Positions 18,501-26,828 of a stretch of 64,000 bases of DNA are shown here, piece after piece (within the stretch, counting starts at the first letter, position 1; every line of letters begins with the position of its first letter). The translations under genes were made by a program, and so were the position numbers. The DNA comes from an uncultured Luminiphilus sp. (GTDB lineage Bacteria; Pseudomonadota; Gammaproteobacteria; Pseudomonadales; Halieaceae), in assembly GCA_943789425.1 (NCBI GenBank), contig CALSUB010000001.1, positions 1 through 64,000 on the forward strand. The letters run 5' to 3'. Below the pieces are notes generated by a model. That model worked only from the letters and a program-made list of their open reading frames with translations, searched no databases and was not told the DNA's origin.

Positions 18501-19475
18501 TTATCGCTTCTGTTTGCGGGAGAGGTCGGTATACACGCGGTTCACGAATCCCAGCGAGGCGGCCTCAGGTCCATAGATAGGGTCAAAGTCCGCCGTGGGC
18601 TTTGCCGCGCTGATCTCGTCTAAGCTCAACCCTTCATCGATCATGGCTTGTATGCGATCGCGGACCGTTCGCACCATGGCAACATAGTTTCCTAACGTTT
18701 CGTAGTTCGTGACGGGGCCATGGCCAGGGATGATAATCGTGTCCTCGTCGATGGCATTGAGCGTCTGTTCACAGAAACGGATGAGGCCGTCGACATCGCC
18801 ACCGCTACCGACATCAACAAAAGGATAACCTGCGTTATTGAAAACATCCCCCATGTGGACGGCATTATGCTGGTGAAAAAAGACCGCAGCATCGCCACTG
18901 GTATGTGCCGGGGAGAAGTGCCTCAGCTCGATTTCACCGCCGTTAAAATGTAGCGCCATGTCATGCTTGAAGGTCAATTCAGGTAGCGCGTCCGCGGGAT
19001 AAGGCGGTTGCTGATACTGGGCGATGACCATATCGATGATGCCGCCCGCAGCCATGTCTTTTCGCGCGTTGCTGTGGGCCACGATTGTCGCGCCCTCTGG
19101 ACCGAGCGCTGTATTGCCATCTGCGTGATCAAAGTGCCAATGGGTGTTCACGATATAGTCGATGCGCTCTCCGCCCAAACGCTTAATAGCCGATTTAATT
19201 TTGCCCGCCAGTTCAGGTATTTGGTCGTCGACAATGAGCACGCCGTCGGATCCAACGGACACCGCGATATTGCCGCCCAACCCAAATAAAACGTAAAGAC
19301 CGTCGGCTACTTTTTCGCTCGTAATCTCGGCTGTTTTTGGATCCCATGCAAAAACTTCCAGCAACGCGTCTCGACCGAGGGCTGTATCGTGTTGGTGTGC
19401 AGAGACAAGGGCCGCCGGGCAAGACAATACGGCGAAGAACAGTGCTGCGATGCCAGAGTGGCTGATTGTCTTCAT
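18501..19475 (-). CDS. Exported metallo-beta-lactamase-fold hydrolase
   Basis: A 324-residue protein with a Sec signal peptide (residues 1 to about 26, ending VSA). The zinc-binding motif THWHFDHADGN is followed by the further ligands HTSGD, HMGDVF and PGHGP. It resembles the quinoprotein-relay/SoxH-like MBL proteins common in marine gammaproteobacteria. The substrate is unknown; these folds hydrolyse lactams, thioesters, sulfate esters or cyclic phosphodiesters. All metal ligands are present, so it should be active. It is transcribed alone, divergently from a small exported protein. Confidence 0.85.
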   Translation of the reverse strand: MKTISHSGIAALFFAVLSCPAALVSAHQHDTALGRDALLEVFAWDPKTAEITSEKVADGLYVLFGLGGNIAVSVGSDGVLIVDDQIPELAGKIKSAIKRLGGERIDYIVNTHWHFDHADGNTALGPEGATIVAHSNARKDMAAGGIIDMVIAQYQQPPYPADALPELTFKHDMALHFNGGEIELRHFSPAHTSGDAAVFFHQHNAVHMGDVFNNAGYPFVDVGSGGDVDGLIRFCEQTLNAIDEDTIIIPGHGPVTNYETLGNYVAMVRTVRDRIQAMIDEGLSLDEISAAKPTADFDPIYGPEAASLGFVNRVYTDLSRKQKR

Positions 19476-19631
19476 GGAAGCGCCTTATGATGGATGGAAG
19501 AGCGCTCAGCCTACCCAAGTCAGTGAGAGTTGCAATAATAGAGTGAGGTACCCCTCGATATCGGTGTTTTGTGGTTCAATACTGTCCTTATCAAATGTTC
19601 CGATTAACTTGTAATAACGAGAGAAAAAAAC

Positions 19632-19832
19632 ATGAAGAAGCTGACCTTGATAACCGCGTTGTTGGCGGGTTATGCCTTGAACGATATGGTGGGAGCCTTT
19701 GCGCCGATGGCACAGGCAGACGACGCGGGGCCAGAATTTGCGGCGGCGGTAAAGGATGTGGTCTCCGGCAGCTGCATTGCCCAACGTGACGCGCTGGGCG
19801 TCAAACTGGACTTGCCCATCAAGTGTGGCTAA
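19632..19832 (+). CDS. Small exported protein of unknown function
   Basis: 66 residues, with an N-terminal signal peptide (MKKLTLITALLAGYALNDM, cleavage likely after MAQA). The mature peptide is about 38 residues with two cysteines (GSCIAQ and IKCG) that could form a disulfide. AGAG lies upstream in a purine-rich stretch before the ATG. I know no family. It is divergent from the MBL hydrolase and precedes the acid phosphatase by 165 bases. Confidence 0.55.
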   Translation: MKKLTLITALLAGYALNDMVGAFAPMAQADDAGPEFAAAVKDVVSGSCIAQRDALGVKLDLPIKCG

Positions 19833-19997
19833 GCCCAAAATCTGCTGTCAATGGCCCAAAAGCGCGCCCAGAGGGGCTGGTCTAACGGTTATTCATACCC
19901 GCGAATACAGGCGTGACGCAGGTATTGTTCACAACGCACCCTGTCGACTAACCAGTCCACGGCTGTGCGCTGACGTTATCAATAAGGCGACGAGAAA

Positions 19998-20834
19998 ATG
20001 ATGAAAATAATGAAAATGATGGAAAGCCGATTCCCCATCCCGTTCATATTGCTCGCACTGTCGGCGTGTCAGCCGCAGTCACCTCAGCTCGATCTACTCG
20101 GCCCTGTTCCTGAGATAGGACATGGTCTGATGCAGGGTTATCTCCATGAGCGCCCGCCGCTCAATAGCGTGCAATTTGTGCCGGCACCCCCAGCTGAGGG
20201 GTCCGCTCGGCAGCAAGCCGACGAGGCTGCTAGCGACGCATTGCGCCCCCTCGAAGGGACGGCCCGATGGGAGTTGGCGGCGCGTGATGCAGATTTGTCC
20301 TTTCCCTCTGCCGCATCGATTTTTACCTGCGCATTGGGTGTGTCTGTCAGTGACTCGGAGACACCAGCGCTATATCGACTGTTGCAGCGGTCACTGACCG
20401 ATCTGGGTTTGGCAACCTACCCCGCCAAAAAAGCGTATCAGCGGTCGAGGCCTTTTATGACGAACCAGCAGGCGATCTGCACGCCTGACGATCGAGCGCT
20501 ATTGGAGACCGATGGTTCTTATCCCAGTGGGCACAGTGCGATTGGCTGGGGTTGGGCACTCATCTTGTCTCAATTAGCCCCAGAGCGCGCCGAGGAAATC
20601 CTCAGCAGAGGTCGCGATTACGCCCGCAGCCGCATGGTTTGCAACGTGCACTGGATGAGCGACACTGAGGCAGGCATGGCGGCGGGTGCTGCGGCCTTCG
20701 CCCAGCTTCAGAACAACGCGCTCTTTCAGGCCACGATGACGGCGGCAAGATCGGAGCTGGACGACCAAGCGCTTGCGGTGCCCAATCCACAAGACTGTGC
20801 TGAAGAAGCGGAGATACTCAGCGCGGGCCGTTAA
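19998..20834 (+). CDS. Class A acid phosphatase, PAP2 superfamily lipoprotein
   Basis: A 278-residue phosphatase. A lipobox (LLALSAC) near residue 24 indicates export as a lipoprotein. The three PAP2 signatures are all present: KKAYQRSRPF, SYPSGHSAIGWG and SRMVCNVHWMSDTEAG, supplying the catalytic histidines, arginines and aspartate. These resemble PhoN-type non-specific acid phosphatases that release phosphate from organic esters in the periplasm. No PHO box was recognised upstream. The start is one of several close ATGs; the first is used. Confidence 0.88.
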   Translation: MMKIMKMMESRFPIPFILLALSACQPQSPQLDLLGPVPEIGHGLMQGYLHERPPLNSVQFVPAPPAEGSARQQADEAASDALRPLEGTARWELAARDADLSFPSAASIFTCALGVSVSDSETPALYRLLQRSLTDLGLATYPAKKAYQRSRPFMTNQQAICTPDDRALLETDGSYPSGHSAIGWGWALILSQLAPERAEEILSRGRDYARSRMVCNVHWMSDTEAGMAAGAAAFAQLQNNALFQATMTAARSELDDQALAVPNPQDCAEEAEILSAGR

Positions 20835-20959
20835 CATCGTCTTGGTGAGCGGAGGTATGAGTCGGGTAAGACGACATAGGCGTCCTGAGTGAGGGTGCAT
20901 GACGCGGCCTCGCGCGGTTTAACCGGCCGACATACTCACGCTAAATAACACTTGTATTG

Positions 20960-20974
20960 GGAGTGAATCACTCC
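20960..20974. promoter_or_regulatory. Palindrome upstream of rhlE
   Basis: GGAGTGA and TCACTCC form a perfect 7-bp inverted repeat around a single A, 88 bases before the rhlE ATG. The short dense symmetry is operator-like, or it could mark a 5' UTR element. No known regulator site matches that I can name. Confidence 0.35.
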
Positions 20975-21061
20975 ATACTGCGCGGGCGGTTCGCCGGTGT
21001 GGTGCGTTAGTATTGTGCCCCGGCGATCGTTAGCCTGCTTCCTCACAGTAAAGAGATTTCC

Positions 21062-22372
21062 ATGAGCGCATTCAACGACCTGGGCCTCAACGCTCGGCTT
21101 ATTCGTAATATTGAAAAGCAGGGCTATGAAGAGCCGACGGCTATCCAAGCAAGCGCCATCCCCTTGGTGCTCTCAGGAGACGACGTGATGGCCTCTGCGC
21201 AAACTGGAACCGGAAAAACCGCCGCCTTTACCCTACCGATTCTGCAGTTATTAAATAATAGCCGTCGGCCTGGACCTAAAGACGTGCATTGTCTGGTGAT
21301 CACGCCTACCCGAGAGTTGGCCGCGCAGGTCGCCGATAGTATTCGAACCTACAGTGGCGGTTTGAAGCTCAATAGCCAGATGGTCTGTGGCGGCGTCAAT
21401 ATTCGTCCGCAGATTCGTAATCTTAGTCGAGGCACTGACATTCTGGTGGCGACACCGGGCCGGTTAATTGATCTGCTTGGGCAAAACGCGTTGCGCTTAG
21501 ATCACGTCAAGCTGTGGGTCTTAGACGAGGCCGATAGAATGCTCGACATGGGGTTTATTCCCGCTGTTAGGCAGATTCAGTCCGCGCTGCCAAAGCTGCG
21601 ACAGACCCTGATGTTTTCGGCAACTTTCTCGCGGCCTATTGAGGCTTTGGCCGGCGAGTTTTTACATCAGCCGAAAAGAGTGTCGGTGACACCGGCTAAT
21701 ACCGCGGTGAGCCGCATTAGCCAAAAAATTTACCCCGTTGATAAGCATCGCAAAGGCGAGATGCTGAGACATCTGTTGCGCCATGAGACAAGTGGCCAGG
21801 TTCTGGTCTTTGCCAGAACAAAGTACGGCTCGGATAAGCTGGCACGGCAGCTGGGTAAGGCAGGCGTGAAGAGCGATTCGATTCACGGCGATAAAAAGCA
21901 GAGTGCGCGAACGCGTGCCTTGCAGCAATTCAAGAGTGGTCAGTTGCAGGTGTTAGTGGCGACCGATATCGCGGCGCGTGGCATCGACATTCAGCAGTTG
22001 CCCATGGTGGTGAACTTTGAACTACCGCATGTGCCGGAAGACTATGTTCACCGTATTGGTCGAACCGGTCGCGCAGGAGAAGAGGGCGTGGCGGTCTCTC
22101 TGGTGAGTGCCGAGGAAGTTGCTCAGCTTCAAAAGATAGAGCGACTCATTAAACAGTCTCTGCCGCGGCATGAGATTGAGGGTTTCGAGCCCGAGCACCG
22201 CTTGCCAACCAAAGACGTAGCGTCACCGGGGAAACGACGGCCGAGAAATAAGACCAAGTCAAAGACCCATGCCAAGCCAGCGTCACGCACTCAGTCGAGG
22301 CAAGGAAAGCCCGATCACAAGAAAGGCCCAAAGGCCAAAGCGGCAACACAACGTCCCCGAGGTGCCCAGTAA
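21062..22372 (+). CDS. rhlE: DEAD-box RNA helicase, RhlE type
   Basis: A 436-residue ATP-dependent RNA helicase, probably acting in ribosome assembly or RNA turnover. Motifs in order: Q motif near GYEEPTAIQ, I AQTGTGKTAA, Ia TPTRELAAQV, II LDEADRMLDMGF, III FSATFS, V ATDIAARGIDI and VI HRIGRTGRAG. A basic, low-complexity tail after residue about 375 (KRRPRNKTKSKTHAKPAS) is typical of RhlE and binds RNA. Its gap to the convergent MFS gene is only 35 bases. Confidence 0.93.
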   Translation: MSAFNDLGLNARLIRNIEKQGYEEPTAIQASAIPLVLSGDDVMASAQTGTGKTAAFTLPILQLLNNSRRPGPKDVHCLVITPTRELAAQVADSIRTYSGGLKLNSQMVCGGVNIRPQIRNLSRGTDILVATPGRLIDLLGQNALRLDHVKLWVLDEADRMLDMGFIPAVRQIQSALPKLRQTLMFSATFSRPIEALAGEFLHQPKRVSVTPANTAVSRISQKIYPVDKHRKGEMLRHLLRHETSGQVLVFARTKYGSDKLARQLGKAGVKSDSIHGDKKQSARTRALQQFKSGQLQVLVATDIAARGIDIQQLPMVVNFELPHVPEDYVHRIGRTGRAGEEGVAVSLVSAEEVAQLQKIERLIKQSLPRHEIEGFEPEHRLPTKDVASPGKRRPRNKTKSKTHAKPASRTQSRQGKPDHKKGPKAKAATQRPRGAQ

Positions 22373-22407
22373 CTCGGCTGTCTTTTGCCGCGCGAGCGCT
22401 CCAAAGA

Positions 22408-23892
22408 CTAACCGAGTTCGGCGACAAAATCCTGCTTCAGGGTTCGCGCGCACAACGCAAAAAAGAGCGACGCCAAGATAAAAATGCTGGCGGTAGCGGC
22501 CATCGCATATTTGAGCCCAGTAGAATTTGCCTGGCGGCAGAGCGCTTGATCCTCAATCAGTGGGAGCAGATCAGTGGCTTTGCAGATCTCAGGAGACAGC
22601 AGGGTACTGGTTTCAAGCATCAGTAATTGTTGTTGCATGAAAAAGTCACTCATGAACCCGACAAAGTAGGGTCCAATACCGTTCCCGATCAGTGATACGA
22701 GAATCAGCAATACGGCAATGGCAGTCGCTCTGGATCGATTGCTGACGACCCCCTGACCAATATTGTACTGAGCGCCCAAGTAGCTGTAATGCAGCACTGC
22801 GCCTATGCCCCACAAGGTAAAGACCCAAAACAGATCGGTGGCGAAAAAAGCGGCGACGTAGGCGGGTACTGCGAGGGCGATGGCAATGGCGGGGACCCAC
22901 GCCACGGCGGTGGGCAGGCGAGGTGTCAGACGCTCTGTGATGTAGCCCCCCAGGAAGGTGCCAGCAGCGGCGAGCAGTGAGAGTGGCGCGCCAAATTGGA
23001 GTGCAGCATCACGAACACTCAATCCGTGCTCTCGCTGCAAAAAAGGCGCTTGAAAACTGATCAGGCCGTAGCCGACGAAGGCGACTAATGACGCGGCAAT
23101 TGCCATCCACCAAAAAGAGGGTTTACTGCGTAACTCGGCAAAGGTGTCATGCCAAGTTGGGGCGCTGTCGATTTGCGCCGTGGGAGGATCGGAGTAACCC
23201 CTCGGTGGCTCAGTGATGCTCATTTTGACCAGCAGGGCGACTAAGACACCGGGCAGTCCGACCACCACAAATGCCACCCGCCAGCCCTCGATGTTGCTCC
23301 AGTCGAGGCCACCAAAGAGCCAGCCCAAGCCAAGGCCAGTGAGCCAATTTCCCACGTCGGCGCCTTGCATTTGAGCAATCGGTCCACCAAATAAGTTGGC
23401 TAGCACACTGCCTAGGGTGACCCCCATCGAATAAATGCCCAAGGCGGTAGCTCGCTTGCGGGCAATGAAGTAATCGCCAATCAGCGAGTTGGCCGGCGGG
23501 GTGCAGCCCGCTTCGCCGATCGCCACACCAATCCTGAATAAGAGCAGCGTGACGAAGCCGACGGCAATACCGCACAGCGCGGTCATGATTGACCACAATA
23601 CGATGCAAATGGCGATGACATTGACCCGATTGGCGCGGTCGGCCCAGAGTGCAATCGGGAGCCCCATCACGGCATAGAAAATGGCAAATGGAGGCCCGTA
23701 AAGCAGCCCCCATTGCGCGTCGGTGAGCTGAAAAGACTCAATGATGGGCTGTGCGACAACCGCGATGAGGGTGCGATCCACAAAGTTGAGGGTGTAAACC
23801 AGCATGAGGAGCACAAGCACGTAGTGCCGGTAGGACGATGATCCGTAGCCGGTCAGGTGCCCTTCGTTGGTATCACTGGATGACGCTGGCAT
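22408..23892 (-). CDS. MFS transporter, Spinster-like family
   Basis: A 494-residue inner-membrane permease with about 12 hydrophobic helices. The N-terminal signature (VLVLLMLVYTLNFVDRTLIAVVAQPIIESFQLTD) and the loop GLPIALWADRANR are typical of Spinster-like MFS proteins. It has a longer loop near residues 230-260 and an insert between the last helices. The substrate cannot be told. It is transcribed alone, 76 bases from the NUDIX gene upstream. Confidence 0.85.
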   Translation of the reverse strand: MPASSSDTNEGHLTGYGSSSYRHYVLVLLMLVYTLNFVDRTLIAVVAQPIIESFQLTDAQWGLLYGPPFAIFYAVMGLPIALWADRANRVNVIAICIVLWSIMTALCGIAVGFVTLLLFRIGVAIGEAGCTPPANSLIGDYFIARKRATALGIYSMGVTLGSVLANLFGGPIAQMQGADVGNWLTGLGLGWLFGGLDWSNIEGWRVAFVVVGLPGVLVALLVKMSITEPPRGYSDPPTAQIDSAPTWHDTFAELRSKPSFWWMAIAASLVAFVGYGLISFQAPFLQREHGLSVRDAALQFGAPLSLLAAAGTFLGGYITERLTPRLPTAVAWVPAIAIALAVPAYVAAFFATDLFWVFTLWGIGAVLHYSYLGAQYNIGQGVVSNRSRATAIAVLLILVSLIGNGIGPYFVGFMSDFFMQQQLLMLETSTLLSPEICKATDLLPLIEDQALCRQANSTGLKYAMAATASIFILASLFFALCARTLKQDFVAELG

Positions 23893-23968
23893 AGTCGGGA
23901 TCCATCTTTCGGATAGTGAATGTCACCATCAGCAGGCAGACACGCTGATGTCGTTTAGCTGATGTCGG

Positions 23969-24733
23969 TTATAAGTCGGCTGTGACTCGTGCGCCATTGA
24001 TAAATCGAATGAACGGAGCACTTTGTCTCAGCTGTGTTGACAGGTCGAGGCGGATTCGCGTTTCCACTCTATCGATAATCCATCGTGTTATCGAGGGCAA
24101 ATCAAGTTGACGCGCCTCGGGAAGGGTCATCCAGTGTATTTCATTGAGCTCTCCGCTGGCATCGACGACTCGCTCAGGGTCGTTTTGTATGAAACGGTCG
24201 TGCACCATGAAAAATCGGGTATCGAAGCGACGGTTTTGGTTGGGCGGTGTGATGGCTCGAGCGATAAAGTCCATATGTTCGAGTGGCGGCTCGACATCGT
24301 GCGCAAAGTATTCCTGCCAAATGGTGTTGCGGCTGCGCGGCGCAGCCGCAGATTTGCGGCCTATGACGAGACCCGTTTCTTCGTAGGTTTCTCTTATAGC
24401 GGCCAGCGCTAAGCCACGAAGCTTACGATCGCCCACTGCTGCTCGCGTTGATTTACGTAAACGTGCCATCACAGGGTCGCTCAGTTCGCCGGGTACGTTG
24501 AGCTGCTGATCCACTCGGTCGAGCTTGCCCCCCGGGAAGACGAACTTGTTCGGCATGAACCGATGAGTGGCCGCTCGCTTTCCCATCAAAATCCTCGGCT
24601 CTGGCCCGCCTCGCACAACGATGAGCGTCGCAGCATCCTTTGGTCGCACCTGCGCGACGGCGTCGTATCGAGCCCCGCCATTCGGTGCAAAGTGACTTTT
24701 ATCAGTGGCGGTCTTTTTGGGCGTTTGCGTCAT
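23969..24733 (-). CDS. NUDIX hydrolase with split box (NUDT7/19-like)
   Basis: A 254-residue hydrolase of nucleoside-diphosphate derivatives, possibly CoA-like. FPGGKLD near residue 65 is separated by about 50 residues from RETYEETGLV, the catalytic REUxEExGU core. This split is seen in NUDT7/NUDT19-like proteins. I chose the ATG at 24731-24733 (MTQTPKK), because the upstream extension overlaps and shadows another small gene. It is downstream of the 45-aa membrane protein and the desaturase, likely one transcript. The substrate is inferred only by subfamily resemblance. Confidence 0.83.
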   Translation of the reverse strand: MTQTPKKTATDKSHFAPNGGARYDAVAQVRPKDAATLIVVRGGPEPRILMGKRAATHRFMPNKFVFPGGKLDRVDQQLNVPGELSDPVMARLRKSTRAAVGDRKLRGLALAAIRETYEETGLVIGRKSAAAPRSRNTIWQEYFAHDVEPPLEHMDFIARAITPPNQNRRFDTRFFMVHDRFIQNDPERVVDASGELNEIHWMTLPEARQLDLPSITRWIIDRVETRIRLDLSTQLRQSAPFIRFINGARVTADL

Positions 24734-24740
24734 AGTGGCG

Positions 24741-24878
24741 TCATGGCTCTGGCGTAGTGTGCTGTTCCGCAGGTATCTCACGCGGGCCATCCTGAACGGA
24801 TAACAGGCCGAGCACAAATACCACGGCAACTGTGCCTGCGATCATCAGTGTCATGAGCGCTGCGAAGAACTTATTCAT
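24741..24878 (-). CDS. 45-residue single-pass membrane protein
   Basis: An ATG-to-TGA frame encoding MNKFFAALMTLMIAG followed by a hydrophobic helix to about residue 28, then a short acidic/polar tail ending TTPEP. It overlaps the sterol-desaturase-family gene by 8 bases (its ATG lies just before the desaturase TAA), implying translational coupling. It ends 7 bases before the NUDIX start. I do not recognise it. An accessory role for the membrane desaturase is possible but unproven. Confidence 0.6.
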   Translation of the reverse strand: MNKFFAALMTLMIAGTVAVVFVLGLLSVQDGPREIPAEQHTTPEP

Positions 24879-25884
24879 GGTGTATTACCTGGTCGCCTTT
24901 GCTTCTCGCCTTCAACATCAGTGCCCAATCACGAAAAGGTCCTGTGATGTTCTGTGTTAATGACCGATACTGATTTTGTGTCGCTGGCCCTAGTCCCCAG
25001 GGAGTGCATTCATCCTTTTCTGGAATGTAGAGCGTGCCAAACAGACGATCCCAGAGGCTGGTCACCGCCGCGAGATTGGTGTCGTGATGTTTTTCAAGGT
25101 AACTATGGTGGATATGGTGCATGACAGGGCTCTGTAGCCACCGAGATAGTCCCCGTGGATAGTGGAAGGCCACATGGTAGTGACGGAAAGCACCGTTGAA
25201 TCCGAACAGGACAGCAAAGAAGCCAAGATTAAACAGCGTTGCCGGTACGATACTGCCCGCAAATAGCCAGCCAAACAGTCCGCCAGAGAAACCGTAAGCG
25301 AGCGCCGCGCCGATGGCATAGATTGGGCCCTCGATGAGGTGTTCGCGGTATCGTGTGAGCGGGGTTAGGACTTCGGCAGAGTGATGGATTTTGTGGATTG
25401 CCCATAGCGCGGGTACTTTGTGTTCGCAGTAGTGAATCGCATAAAAAAGGAAATCGTAAACAAGCAGCGTCACCAAGCTATATAGGAGCATCCAGCCCCA
25501 GTGGCTGGTTAGGGTGGGTCCTGATCCCCACAGTGCTTCTAAGGTTGAGATGACACTTGATTCGGTGGCAGGGGCAACACTCACCAAGAAGGTGGTAGCC
25601 CACAGCGGATGCAAGCAGCGCTCAACGACGTACAAGCCGACATCCACTTTGGCAGAGGTATGGGTATAAATTTCTTTGGGCAGCAAGAAGGGTATGAGGC
25701 TCTGGTGCTTGACACGCCCGTTGGCGTCTTTTGCGCCCCAGCCATCACGAAATAACCAAATAGCGGTCGCAATAGCGAGCATCATCAGTAGCATAGGCCA
25801 TGTCAGATCGCGCGGCATGTGCTCACCCAGTGTGGCCATCACGGCACTGAGTAATTCGTTGATCGGTCCAATAGTCTGTTCCAT
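24871..25884 (-). CDS. Sterol desaturase / fatty acid hydroxylase family protein
   Basis: A 337-residue integral membrane di-iron oxygenase. Several hydrophobic helices flank the histidine clusters HYCEH, HKIHHSAE, HYHVAFHYP, MHHIHHSYLEKHHD, which match the superfamily's metal-ligand pattern. The helix-rich N-terminus is at residues 20-45 and 130-155. The superfamily hydroxylates or desaturates lipids such as sterols, carotenoids and alkylglycerols, and the specific lipid is not deducible. Its stop is overlapped by a small membrane protein gene. Confidence 0.85.
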   Translation of the reverse strand: MEQTIGPINELLSAVMATLGEHMPRDLTWPMLLMMLAIATAIWLFRDGWGAKDANGRVKHQSLIPFLLPKEIYTHTSAKVDVGLYVVERCLHPLWATTFLVSVAPATESSVISTLEALWGSGPTLTSHWGWMLLYSLVTLLVYDFLFYAIHYCEHKVPALWAIHKIHHSAEVLTPLTRYREHLIEGPIYAIGAALAYGFSGGLFGWLFAGSIVPATLFNLGFFAVLFGFNGAFRHYHVAFHYPRGLSRWLQSPVMHHIHHSYLEKHHDTNLAAVTSLWDRLFGTLYIPEKDECTPWGLGPATQNQYRSLTQNITGPFRDWALMLKARSKGDQVIHHE

Positions 25885-26135
25885 TGCTTTGAGTATACGA
25901 CTTGTCGCAATACTGTGCGCGACATCAAGTTGCTTGGCAGCGGGACGTTATAAAACCCAGCCGGATAACGGTGACTGAGTGGCGAGATGATGAGGCGCTG
26001 GGGGTGGTTGCGATCGAGACCGAAATCCGAGACCGAGACCGGCTAGACCGAGTATGTAGAGGCAAGAGGCATGGTGTCTTGGCGAGCGGCATGGCAGTCT
26101 ATTGCGCATGGCAGAGGCGAGTGAGGTGGTCATTT

Positions 26136-26714
26136 ATGAAGGAAGTGCATGGGACGCTGGTCAGTGCTTATGTGGGGGCGCCGGGGTCATTAAAAAAAGT
26201 CGAGTGCGACACACTACAATTTGCCTTCGACGGTATCGTGGGGGATCGCCATCGCGGCTTTACTCGAGCGGCATGGGATCTCACCGATAAACAACCCGGC
26301 GGCACCGAGCGTCGGAACGAACGTCAATGGTCGGCCGTCGCCCATGAGGATCTGCAGGCGGTCTCCAAACAGCTCGGTCTTCCGGCTGCGCTGCGGGCAG
26401 GCGATGTCGCGGTGAACCTAAGTATTTCCGGTGTTCCTGAGTTTTCGCGGTTACCGCGAGGAACGGAATTGACCTTCGAGGGTGGCGTGGTGCTTATCGT
26501 CGAAGAATACAATCCGCCTTGCAGCAGAATGTCCCAGCACATCGCTGATCATTACCACAGAGCCAATGAAGAACCGCTGGGTCAGATGGATTTTATTGAG
26601 GCCTCGAAATTTTGTCGTGGATTAGTGGGTGCAGTGGAAGTACCGGGTATCGTATCGGTCGGAGAGGGTGTGACGGTTAAGCAAGAGGTGTTGCCCAAAT
26701 GGCTGCGAGCATGA
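26136..26714 (+). CDS. MOSC domain protein
   Basis: 192 residues from ATG 26136 (MKEVHGTLVSAYVG), with GAGG/GGTGG upstream. The MOSC core shows GIVGDRHRGFTR, RNERQWSAVAHEDLQ and LRAGDVAVNLSISG; a cysteine in YNPPCSRMSQH could bind a sulfur or molybdenum cofactor as in MOSC proteins. This domain carries sulfur for molybdenum enzymes or acts in detoxification. The frame is open back to 25902, but the upstream part lacks domain similarity and overlaps the divergent gene's promoter. The presence of a molybdenum enzyme (IorAB) in the window is suggestive, not proof of partnership. Confidence 0.8.
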   Translation: MKEVHGTLVSAYVGAPGSLKKVECDTLQFAFDGIVGDRHRGFTRAAWDLTDKQPGGTERRNERQWSAVAHEDLQAVSKQLGLPAALRAGDVAVNLSISGVPEFSRLPRGTELTFEGGVVLIVEEYNPPCSRMSQHIADHYHRANEEPLGQMDFIEASKFCRGLVGAVEVPGIVSVGEGVTVKQEVLPKWLRA

Positions 26715-26828
26715 CCCGATAAAGACCCCACAGTCTGATAAGGTGGGCGGCGCGTGCAGGTCCGGCTGAGTGGCAGTGGTGTTCCGATGTCGCGAGCACG
26801 TCAAATTTAATATCAGGTAAGAGGCACT

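Noticed and set aside
25902-26135. N-terminal extension of the MOSC gene
   Set aside because: It lacks MOSC similarity and covers the divergent gene's promoter; ATG 26136 has a good ribosome-binding site.
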